A DNA stretch of 16,591 nucleotides from an uncultured Fretibacterium sp. (GTDB lineage: Bacteria; Synergistota; Synergistia; Synergistales; Aminobacteriaceae): contig CALCEM010000001.1 in NCBI GenBank assembly GCA_937900285.1, positions 1 through 16,591 of the forward strand, given 5' to 3'. The number at the start of each line of letters is the position of its first letter. Position 1 is the first letter of the stretch. Position numbers and translations under genes: made by a program. The notes below the pieces were generated by a model, which saw only the letters and a list, made by a program, of their open reading frames with translations, searched no databases and had not been told where the DNA came from. Below are positions 1-6,440 of this stretch, piece after piece.

Positions 1-784
1 CTCGATCGTTGATCATTCCGGCAAAAATTACGCGGTCTTTTAATTCCGGATGTGCAGACATGAATTTATTAATTAATTCTTCATCAACTGTCCCGGCAAA
101 TTTTAATTTATATTCTGGAATGCGGTCATAAATTTTTGAAAACGCTTCAAGCAAATTATCCGCGCCTTTTTCATGCGTAACTCTTCCACATGCAAATATA
201 ATATTTTCGCGCTCAGTAAAATTTTTAAATTCCTTTATTTCGTCCGGGTGAATTGGATTCGGGACAAAACCTATTTTGTGATTTAACATCTTTTGAAAAT
301 GCTCGATTCTCTCAGAAAATTCTACGCTACAAAAATCAATTAATAATTTTAATGCTAATTTTTCCCTAAATTTTGCAGATTTCGGGCCACCATCAAATTT
401 TAAATATACTTTTCCTTTGGGATTAAAAATTTTATATACTAGAGCTTGCCGAAATGAACCACCGCCGAAATGAAATAAATGTAAAACATCGATTTTGCGC
501 GAATTTTTTAACAGCCACATGTAAGAATCTCTGCGAAATTTCCCCGTAATTTTCGGAATAAATTTTAATTCCAGTCCCGGCAAAAATTTCATGCTCGGAT
601 ATTCTCCATTTTGATAGGTCGCAATACATGAATTATATCCGAGATATTTATGCATTCCCCACGCCAGTAAACCCAATTCCTTTAATAAATGTTCATTTTT
701 TATATTGAAAAGCAGACAATAATTCCCTCTGATCTCTGATCTCTGATCTCTGATCTCTGATCTCATTTTGCGGCAGTCTTGCAT
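1..784 (-). CDS. Glycosyltransferase family 4 (GT4), partial, 3' end beyond window
   Basis: Reading leftwards, 261 codons stay open to the window edge. The product looks like a GT-B fold, group 1 glycosyltransferase that would add a sugar to a surface glycan at the cytoplasmic face of the membrane. The N-terminal strand (YCLLFNIKN) is followed by an HLFHFGGGS segment. The donor-binding half then begins with the FACGRVTHEKGADNLLEAF motif typical of GT4. The acceptor and sugar cannot be named. I chose ATG 784 because AGGGG lies 8 nt upstream; ATG 766 is in frame but has no ribosome site. Between these starts and the enzyme body lie about 5.4 copies of a 7-bp repeat encoding an extra N-terminal peptide (MRSEIRDQRSEIR). 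Since 7 is not a multiple of 3, copy-number change would switch the gene off or on. The frame in this window is ON. Confidence 0.85.
   Translation of the reverse strand, partial: MQDCRKMRSEIRDQRSEIRGNYCLLFNIKNEHLLKELGLLAWGMHKYLGYNSCIATYQNGEYPSMKFLPGLELKFIPKITGKFRRDSYMWLLKNSRKIDVLHLFHFGGGSFRQALVYKIFNPKGKVYLKFDGGPKSAKFREKLALKLLIDFCSVEFSERIEHFQKMLNHKIGFVPNPIHPDEIKEFKNFTERENIIFACGRVTHEKGADNLLEAFSKIYDRIPEYKLKFAGTVDEELINKFMSAHPELKDRVIFAGMINDR
727..764 (-). repeat. Heptanucleotide tandem repeat (GATCTCT)n in glycosyltransferase 5' coding end
   Basis: There are 38 bp of perfect period-7 sequence: four full GATCTCT units, plus GATCTC at one end and CTCT at the other (about 5.4 copies on the plus strand). 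The tract abuts the in-frame ATG at 764-766 and lies inside the reading frame opened at 784. Simple repeats whose unit is not divisible by three, placed just after a start codon of a glycan gene, are the classic layout of slipped-strand phase variation. Confidence 0.95.
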
Positions 785-850
785 TTTGTCAACCCCTATT
801 TTACACAAAAATTTTTTTTACTGAAAATTACAAAGTTATATTAACATAAA

Positions 851-886
851 ATCCCCCTGAAATTTTATTTTATATTCCAGAGGGAT
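851..886 (-). terminator. Possible terminator after the permease gene
   Basis: An imperfect inverted repeat pairs ATCCC at 851-855 with GGGAT at 882-886, extended inward by CTG/CAG after one mismatch. It lies 34 bp past the permease stop. On the minus strand it is followed only by TTTTA, so it is weak in that direction; the plus strand has a better T run (890s). The loop is long and AT-rich. It may separate the permease from the downstream glycosyltransferase, but I am not certain. Confidence 0.4.
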
Positions 887-919
887 AAATATTTTTTTAT
901 TTCAAATTTAAATTTATAT

Positions 920-2314
920 TTATAACTGCACTCCGATCCCGCGCTCTTCGTTTGTACCGGGAATTAACGAGTCACATACACCGGCACATATACCAGCTAC
1001 TGCCATAGGAGTTTTTAACACCGCCCAAACCATTCCGCCTAAAGTTTTTAAAATTTGTCCGTATGATTCGCTCATAAATAATTCTTGATTTTTTTCAACC
1101 CATCCAGGCAAACCCAACGCCATTAAAAACGCAAATCCTACAATTAAAACATTTCTCTGGCTTCTCATGTCCGCACGTAATAAAACTTGAATTCCCATCG
1201 CTCCGATCGTTCCGAATAATGCTATATATGCCCCTCCGATTATTGGTGATGGCATTGTCGCAATTAACGCGCCTAATTTTCCCACGAAGCTCATTAAAAT
1301 TAAAATTACCGCTCCAGTGCGAACAACCCAACGCGATGCAACTCCAGTTAAACCGATTAAGCCAATATTTTCAGTGTATGAAGTTGTTCCGACCGAACCT
1401 AATATTCCGGATAATGCACAGCATAAACCTTCTGCGCCAATTCCGCGACTGATTGTTTCAGAATCCGGATCGCTCACTCCTGAAGCATATGACACCGAAT
1501 GATAATCCCCTATAGATTCGATCATACACGCAAAAAACCCGGCTAATAACGCGACTATAGGCATTAAATCAAATTTCGGGATTCCCCACGGCATTATTAC
1601 TTCATTAAAATTTCTGATCCACGGGGATGCGTCAATGCTCGATAAATTTATATATGCAGGATGTCCAGGCTTAAATATTCCGTTTAATGAAAGTCCCAAA
1701 CATACACAATATACAACTACGATCGACAATAATATTGCGAAAATATTTAAATATTTATTCTTGAAAACTAAGCTGAACAAAAATATTAAAATTACTACTG
1801 CTAAAGATACAGGCCAATAATTTGCCGCGTTACCTTGAATGGCAGTCCCTGCGAGTGAAAATCCTATCGCCATTATTACGGGGCCGATTACTACGGGCGT
1901 TATTACTTTTCTGATAACTCCGACGATCCTGCTATAACCTATTACAGCTAAAATTATTCCGCCGACGATTAAGCCTCCGCCTAAATATTGCATTATTGCT
2001 TGCGGCCCGGCTGTCTTGTAAATCGCAATGACTGTCATCACAGACGGTATAAAAGAAAAACTCGAACCTTGAACGATTGGAAGTCCTGATCCGAGTTTTT
2101 TGCTTGTTTGAATTAATGTCGCTATTCCCATCCCGAAATATACACATGATATTAATGAAGCAATTTGTAGCGCGTCCATCCCCATCGCCGGACCGAATAT
2201 TAACGGGACTAAAGTTGTTGCGCCAAATAATGTTAAAACGTGCTGCGCTCCTGATAAGAGCATTATAAAAAACGGCGGTCTGTCCTCAATGCCGTATACC
2301 ATTTTTTTGGCCAT
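920..2314 (-). CDS. NCS2-family nucleobase permease (uracil/xanthine permease type)
   Basis: 464 residues, the usual length of NCS2/NAT proton-coupled nucleobase transporters of the inner membrane, with about 14 hydrophobic segments. The N-terminus carries RPPFFIMLLSGAQHVLTLFGA, as in the UraA group. The transmembrane-8 motif is ESIGD (E266, D270). The NAT signature reads TENIGLIGLTGVASR, with E315 at the position of the substrate-contacting glutamate of UraA but a TGVASR tail like xanthine/purine members. The ESIGD motif resembles SLC23-type members, so the substrate (uracil, xanthine or another base) cannot be fixed. ATG 2314 is preceded by AGGAGG with a long 13-nt spacer. It is transcribed alone, divergently from the cassette starting at 2585, from a good promoter at 2356-2384. 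I see no room for a riboswitch in its ~35-nt leader. Confidence 0.93.
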   Translation of the reverse strand: MAKKMVYGIEDRPPFFIMLLSGAQHVLTLFGATTLVPLIFGPAMGMDALQIASLISCVYFGMGIATLIQTSKKLGSGLPIVQGSSFSFIPSVMTVIAIYKTAGPQAIMQYLGGGLIVGGIILAVIGYSRIVGVIRKVITPVVIGPVIMAIGFSLAGTAIQGNAANYWPVSLAVVILIFLFSLVFKNKYLNIFAILLSIVVVYCVCLGLSLNGIFKPGHPAYINLSSIDASPWIRNFNEVIMPWGIPKFDLMPIVALLAGFFACMIESIGDYHSVSYASGVSDPDSETISRGIGAEGLCCALSGILGSVGTTSYTENIGLIGLTGVASRWVVRTGAVILILMSFVGKLGALIATMPSPIIGGAYIALFGTIGAMGIQVLLRADMRSQRNVLIVGFAFLMALGLPGWVEKNQELFMSESYGQILKTLGGMVWAVLKTPMAVAGICAGVCDSLIPGTNEERGIGVQL

Positions 2315-2355
2315 GTGATAAATAAAGCCTCCTGTTTAAAAATTCCAAGCGGTGG

Positions 2356-2384
2356 ATTTTACGGGCATAAGTTATTTTTGTCAA
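2356..2384 (-). promoter_or_regulatory. Sigma70-type promoter of the permease gene
   Basis: On the minus strand TTGACA (2384-2379) is followed by exactly 17 nt and then TAAAAT (2361-2356). That is a perfect -35 and a 5/6 -10. Transcription would start near 2349, leaving a ~35-nt leader that contains the AGGAGG ribosome site. Confidence 0.8.
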
Positions 2385-2433
2385 GTAAATTTTAAATTAT
2401 CTGAAAATTTAGATTTTGTTTTATGGACTTAAG

Positions 2434-2462
2434 TTGACGCGTTAATTTTGTATAAATATAAA
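2434..2462 (+). promoter_or_regulatory. Sigma70-type promoter of the glycine-zipper/HNH cassette
   Basis: TTGACG at 2434-2439, a 17-nt spacer and TATAAA at 2457-2462 make a strong housekeeping-type promoter reading into the cassette. The predicted start near 2469 leaves a leader of about 115 nt before the ATG at 2585. The leader holds only short inverted repeats (for example AAAAG/CTTTT near 2467-2480) and no structure I recognise. Confidence 0.7.
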
Positions 2463-2584
2463 ATATAAAAGTCGCTTTTGAATTTGGATCAAGGTGAAAA
2501 TTTTTTTTATAGCCGGGCTGGGTAAATATAACAGCTGAAAAATTTAAGAGTGATTAATTTTAATTTTAGGAGGAATTTTTTTAT

Positions 2585-3655
2585 ATGCCGTTACCGTTAA
2601 TACCGATAATATTAGGCGGAGCTTCAATTTTAGCGGGTGTAGCAGGAGTCGGAGGAGCTTTATCAGGTAAAGAGAAAATGGACAAAGCAAAAAGCAGAAT
2701 CGATGACGCTAAAGAAGAATACGAACGCAAAAAAGGTGAATTCGATGAGATTCAAGAATTTTCAACCGAAATTTTAAGCGATTTGGGCAAAACAAAATTG
2801 GAAATTCGTGAAGATTTTAAAAGGTTCTGCGATGTTTTTGAGCGCATTCACAACCGTCCGGAAGTTAGAGATATTCAAGGCGAAAGATTTAAATTTACAA
2901 GCGTTGATTTAAGAAATATCCGGCAGTCTTCAATTTCAGCAGGTGAAGCGATCGGATCAATTATGGGAGCTATCGCAGCAGGAACTATTACAGCCGGAGC
3001 AGCATGGTCAGCGGTCGGACTTTTGGGAGCAGCTTCAACCGGGACAGCTATTGCAAGTTTACACGGAGTTGCGGCGACTAATGCTTTATTGGCTTGGTTC
3101 GGTGGCGGATCATTGGCAGCGGGAGGACTCGGAATGGCTGGAGGCGCAGCAGTTTTAGGCGGTTTATTTTTAGGGCCGTTAGTTTTTGCAACAGGTTGGT
3201 TTGTTGATTCAAAAGGCGATGACGCTCTGGCAAAAGCACGAGAAACTGAAAATGAAGTTGATTCAGCTTGCGAAAAAATGGATACAGCTATAACATTTTT
3301 TGAAATTATTTCGGATTTAGCTTGTGATTTAATGAGCGAATTAGAACGGGCAAAAAGATTTTACGATAAAAAAGTCAGCCAGCTCGAACGGCTTGTAAAT
3401 CGTTGCAATGATTATAATTCATTTAGCAATTATGAAAAAATTTTATTAGATAATAATATTATGCTCGTCAAAATTTTAAGCGACATGACCGAAGCAGATT
3501 TATTGACGAAAAATAATAAAGGCGAGCCAGTTATGGAAATCAGTGCAATCAGAGATGAAGAAATAGACTGTATTATTAAAGAATCTGAAGATACTTTAAC
3601 GAAGATCGCTAAGCATAAATTTTCAGATTTTTTAATTTCATGGCTGCATCTTTAA
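2585..3655 (+). CDS. Glycine-zipper membrane protein, uncharacterised; first gene of the cassette
   Basis: 356 residues of unknown function. It opens with a hydrophobic stretch (PLPLIPIILGGASILAG, about 3-20). A charged helical, probably coiled-coil region follows (28-80). A long Gly/Ala-rich hydrophobic core runs from about 119 to 206 with zipper motifs (STGTAIASL at 151-159; GVAATNALLAWFGGGSLAAGG at 161-181), and a second coiled-coil segment covers about 215-275. From memory, this STGTAI/AATNA-LAW-GGGS core recurs in uncharacterised proteins from many phyla, sometimes labelled chemotaxis protein without support. The layout suggests a protein that inserts in, or oligomerises at, a membrane. 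ATG 2585 has AGGAGG 11 nt upstream. It is 47 bp from the HNH gene and presumably co-transcribed with it. Confidence 0.88.
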   Translation: MPLPLIPIILGGASILAGVAGVGGALSGKEKMDKAKSRIDDAKEEYERKKGEFDEIQEFSTEILSDLGKTKLEIREDFKRFCDVFERIHNRPEVRDIQGERFKFTSVDLRNIRQSSISAGEAIGSIMGAIAAGTITAGAAWSAVGLLGAASTGTAIASLHGVAATNALLAWFGGGSLAAGGLGMAGGAAVLGGLFLGPLVFATGWFVDSKGDDALAKARETENEVDSACEKMDTAITFFEIISDLACDLMSELERAKRFYDKKVSQLERLVNRCNDYNSFSNYEKILLDNNIMLVKILSDMTEADLLTKNNKGEPVMEISAIRDEEIDCIIKESEDTLTKIAKHKFSDFLISWLHL

Positions 3656-3702
3656 ATTTTTGGGGTGCAGTCTTTCAGAAATTTTTTCAGGAGGTCACCA
3701 AA

Positions 3703-5397
3703 TTGGATTTTAATAATAAAAATAATTCTGATATTGCAAATATTGTAAGCGAACTCGATAAATTAAATTTTTATCCAAATCCTGAAGCCGATTTTTCAGG
3801 TCCAGCAAGCCCGGCAGCAAATAATTTAATTTCTCAATATGAACAGGTCGTGACAAAAAGTTTAATTCAATCGTTCGGATTAGATCCGATTTTATTTCAT
3901 GATAGTAAAGGCGGTGACGTTGATACGTTAATTACTGTCCGCGATAATGAGATCGGTTTCAAAAATAAAAATAATTCAATTGCTTACGAAACTAGAAGTG
4001 ATTATGATTCATACGCAGTTCACACGGATTCAAATTATATTAATATCAACCGTAAATATTCAGCGCAAAAAAAATCAGGAAATTTATACGACGCTTATAC
4101 GGGTTTAAAATTTTCGCCGAATGCTAAAACCGATTTAGATCATATTATTTCAGCTAAGGAAATTAACGATGACCCAGCCAGAATTTTAGCTGAACTCTCA
4201 ACCGAAGAACTCGCTAACACTCAGTATAATTTAAAAATGACTGATTCCAGCATTAACAGATCAAAAAATAAATTTTCCGGCAGCGAATTTATTAACAAAC
4301 TCGATAATACGAGAGATTTACGACAGGCCAGAATCTTGGAATTAAAAAATAATATTTCAAATTTGAACGATAAGCAAAAAGCAGAATTAAACAAGCTCGA
4401 AAAATTGGAAAGCGTAGACGCTCAGAGATTATCAAAATTAGATGCACGTTCCAGAAAAATTTATAACGCGAAATTAGCCCAAAAATATTACACGAGCAAC
4501 AAATTTTTACGTGATACAAGAAACGCCGCATTAAATTCCGGAGTAAAATTGGGAATGCGTCAGGCACTCGGATTAATTTTATCTGAAGTTTGGTGCGCTG
4601 TTCGTGAAGACATGCATATTATTATGCAGAACGTAAAAAATTTTGAGATCGGAGAATTTTTAAAGAGCGTTGCGGAATCATTTAAAAAAGCATTTTCGCG
4701 CGTAAAGGACAAATTTAAAAATTTAATTGCATCGTTCAGAGATGGAGCGATCGCCGGGATTTTGTCATCAATTACTACGACGGTTATAAATATGTTTTTT
4801 GCTACGGCTAAAAATATCGCTAGAATTTTGCGCGAGTCATGGGCATCACTTTGCGAAGCGTTTAAAATTTTATTTCTCAATCCTGATAAATTAACTTGGG
4901 CTGAAAGGTTTAAAGCTGTTGCGAAAATTATTGCGGTCACTGCGAGCGTTATTTTAGGCGGAATTTTGCAAGAAATTATTTCAAAATATGGCCTGCCCGA
5001 TTTCGTAGCGATTTTTATAAGCAGTCTTGTATCCGGAATTTTGTCGGTGACATTAATTTATTTTATGGATCATGGGAGCATTTTCAAAAAATTATTTGAT
5101 TGGCTCGATGGTATTTTTATGAACGAATTTGCGAAGACTCTCGAATTTTTCAAAGAAGTAAATAAAAAACTTGATGAATATCTCGCGCAATTGGCTCAAA
5201 TTGATTATAAAGCTTTTGCTCAGGAAATTATTAAAATTAGGGAAATTAATAATAAAATTTATTCTGCTAAAAACGATTACGAATTAAATAACGTTTTACA
5301 TGCCGTCATAAAACAGCGCGGTATAAAATTGCCTTATGAAGATTTAGCCGGGCTTGATAAATTTATGAACGATAAAAACGCGGTGTTAGTGATTTAA
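3703..5397 (+). CDS. Membrane protein with N-terminal Cas9-like HNH nuclease motif; second gene of the cassette
   Basis: 564 residues from a TTG start at 3703, chosen because AGGAGG sits 8 nt upstream (3689-3694). An ATG at 3640 would overlap the previous gene and has no ribosome site. Around residues 129-190 is an HNH-type motif: DAYTGLKF, then DLDHI (D146, H147), then N176 and N185 in NLKMTDSSINRSK. This matches the D-H...N...NR-K layout of the Cas9 HNH domain, including the 9-residue step between the two asparagines, and has no zinc cysteines. A charged coiled coil follows (about 200-260). The C-terminal half has three likely membrane segments (about 347-369, 406-426, 434-455) and a charged tail. 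It is probably a membrane-tethered nuclease; substrate unknown. Similar proteins exist in other bacteria by my recollection, unverified here. Confidence 0.88.
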   Translation: MDFNNKNNSDIANIVSELDKLNFYPNPEADFSGPASPAANNLISQYEQVVTKSLIQSFGLDPILFHDSKGGDVDTLITVRDNEIGFKNKNNSIAYETRSDYDSYAVHTDSNYININRKYSAQKKSGNLYDAYTGLKFSPNAKTDLDHIISAKEINDDPARILAELSTEELANTQYNLKMTDSSINRSKNKFSGSEFINKLDNTRDLRQARILELKNNISNLNDKQKAELNKLEKLESVDAQRLSKLDARSRKIYNAKLAQKYYTSNKFLRDTRNAALNSGVKLGMRQALGLILSEVWCAVREDMHIIMQNVKNFEIGEFLKSVAESFKKAFSRVKDKFKNLIASFRDGAIAGILSSITTTVINMFFATAKNIARILRESWASLCEAFKILFLNPDKLTWAERFKAVAKIIAVTASVILGGILQEIISKYGLPDFVAIFISSLVSGILSVTLIYFMDHGSIFKKLFDWLDGIFMNEFAKTLEFFKEVNKKLDEYLAQLAQIDYKAFAQEIIKIREINNKIYSAKNDYELNNVLHAVIKQRGIKLPYEDLAGLDKFMNDKNAVLVI

Positions 5398-5403
5398 TTT
5401 AAA

Positions 5404-5667
5404 ATGTTTAATTGTGATAAATGCGGCTCGTGTTGCAGAAATATTGCGGGAATAAAATTATTTAGCGATATGGACGACGGCATGGGCGTTTGTAAATTTT
5501 TGGATCAAAGTAATAATTTATGTAAAATTTATAATTCGAGGCCGATTTTTTGTAATGTCGATGAAATGTATAAAAAATATTTTAAAAATTTAATGCCGCT
5601 CGAAGAATTTTATAATTTAAATTACATGGCCTGCGAAAAGTTAAAGGAGTTGAAAAAATTAAAATAA
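5404..5667 (+). CDS. YkgJ-type cysteine-cluster small protein; third gene of the cassette
   Basis: 87 residues with eight cysteines: C4, C7, C10 and C11 as the CxxCxxCC signature, then C30, C40, C50 and C77. This is the pattern of YkgJ-like (CxxCxxCC) proteins, which are assumed to bind zinc or an iron-sulfur cluster and have no firm function. It starts 6 bp after the stop of the HNH membrane protein with no separate ribosome site, so it probably depends on the upstream gene for transcription and possibly for translational coupling. Its stop is 2 bp from the stop of the convergent HNH nuclease gene. Its place in the cassette suggests a metal-dependent accessory role, which is inference. Confidence 0.85.
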   Translation: MFNCDKCGSCCRNIAGIKLFSDMDDGMGVCKFLDQSNNLCKIYNSRPIFCNVDEMYKKYFKNLMPLEEFYNLNYMACEKLKELKKLK

Positions 5668-5669
5668 AT

Positions 5670-6353
5670 TTAGGATATTCGCCAGAACTTGCGTTTTATT
5701 TTTATTAATTCGTCGATCGCGAAATAATATATTTTTGTATTAAATTCTTTTTCCGGTTCGATAAAAATTTTTTTCCCTTTTCCCTTATTGCAGTCCTGGC
5801 ATAAAGTCCATAAATTATTTAATTCAGTTCTTCCGCCTTTAGCAATTGGAATTTTATGATCGACTTCTAATTTTACGCCGTCTTCATATGGAGTTCTTCC
5901 GCACATTTGACATTTACGCCTGTCACGTTCTAAAATTTCATAGCGCAATTTTTTAGTTAATTTTCTGCGTTCACGTTTCATAAATTTTTCTTTGGCATCC
6001 TGATTAATTAAGGCTTCAATTAATGCGGGGTCATCGAAAGATATAGGAATCTGTTTTATTTGTTTTATTTCTGTTAATTCTTCGGGCTTATTTATTTCGG
6101 GTTTAATTTTAATATTTTCGTTATTATTATTATTTAAATTAATTTCATCGATAATAATTTTATATGGTTCTGGTTTATCATTTTCCGGATGATAATTTTT
6201 GTCCATGAGATTTAAATTCTGTTTTACGATTTCGTTTATTATAGTGTGGTCGAGTTTGTTATTACGTTTTCTGCTTTTGGTTATGATTTTTGCAAGGTAA
6301 TAAATAAAAATTCCGATGCAGATAAAAATAATTATCACAGCTAATATAAACAA
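5670..6353 (-). CDS. Membrane-anchored HNH endonuclease (McrA-like zinc type)
   Basis: 227 residues. Residues 2-21 form one hydrophobic N-terminal anchor (FILAVIIIFICIGIFIYYL), followed by a basic patch (RKRNN). A long low-complexity linker with a run of asparagines (about 30-125) leads to a C-terminal HNH domain: C148/C151, LEVDHKIPIAKGG (D165, H166), N180, and C185/C188 followed by N189. This is the standard zinc-finger HNH that cuts DNA with a divalent metal. The start is TTG 6353, with GGTGG 8 nt upstream. The protein would sit on the inner membrane with the nuclease in the cytoplasm if the positive-inside rule holds. It is convergent with the 2585-5667 cassette, so this locus has two unrelated HNH proteins, both membrane-linked. 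Confidence 0.88.
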   Translation of the reverse strand: MFILAVIIIFICIGIFIYYLAKIITKSRKRNNKLDHTIINEIVKQNLNLMDKNYHPENDKPEPYKIIIDEINLNNNNNENIKIKPEINKPEELTEIKQIKQIPISFDDPALIEALINQDAKEKFMKRERRKLTKKLRYEILERDRRKCQMCGRTPYEDGVKLEVDHKIPIAKGGRTELNNLWTLCQDCNKGKGKKIFIEPEKEFNTKIYYFAIDELIKIKRKFWRIS

Positions 6354-6368
6354 TTTTCAAACCACCGT

Positions 6369-6390
6369 AATGTAATTTTAATGTAATTTT
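6369..6390. repeat. Two tandem copies of AATGTAATTTT between divergent genes
   Basis: The 11-bp sequence AATGTAATTTT occurs twice back to back (6369-6379 and 6380-6390), just left of the shared -10-like ATTATAAT. A spacing of one helical turn would suit an operator, but the low base complexity makes chance duplication possible. Confidence 0.5.
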
Positions 6391-6400
6391 GATTTTAAGC

Positions 6401-6408
6401 ATTATAAT
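6401..6408. promoter_or_regulatory. Palindromic ATTATAAT, candidate two-way -10 element
   Basis: ATTATAAT reads the same on both strands and supplies TATAAT in each direction, between the HNH nuclease gene (minus) and the DUF1015 gene (plus). No strong -35 box is visible at 17 bp either way. Predicted starts would be near 6415 (+) and 6394 (-). Confidence 0.45.
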
Positions 6409-6440
6409 TATTAAAAATATTTTATGAAAGGGTTGTATTT

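Noticed and set aside
432..629. 65-codon minus-strand frame starting inside the glycosyltransferase gene
   Set aside because: It lies in another frame of the glycosyltransferase, whose own frame is continuous and matches GT4 motifs.
727..764. CRISPR-like array
   Set aside because: The unit is only 7 bp with no spacers; it is a simple tandem repeat.
787..792. TTGACA on the minus strand as a -35 box for the glycosyltransferase
   Set aside because: The matching -10 position is AAAATG (poor), and transcription would start after the start codon.
2467..2515. Small inverted repeats in the cassette leader as a riboswitch or terminator
   Set aside because: Stems are only 4-5 bp, mostly A-T or with impossible 1-nt loops; no known riboswitch core seen.
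3640..3702. ATG 3640 as start of the HNH membrane protein
   Set aside because: It overlaps the upstream gene and lacks a ribosome site, whereas TTG 3703 has AGGAGG at 8 nt.
4560..4940. 126-codon open frame on the minus strand, antisense to the HNH membrane protein gene
   Set aside because: Its frame mirrors the coding strand's codon pattern, and it has no ribosome site or recognisable motif; it is a shadow frame.
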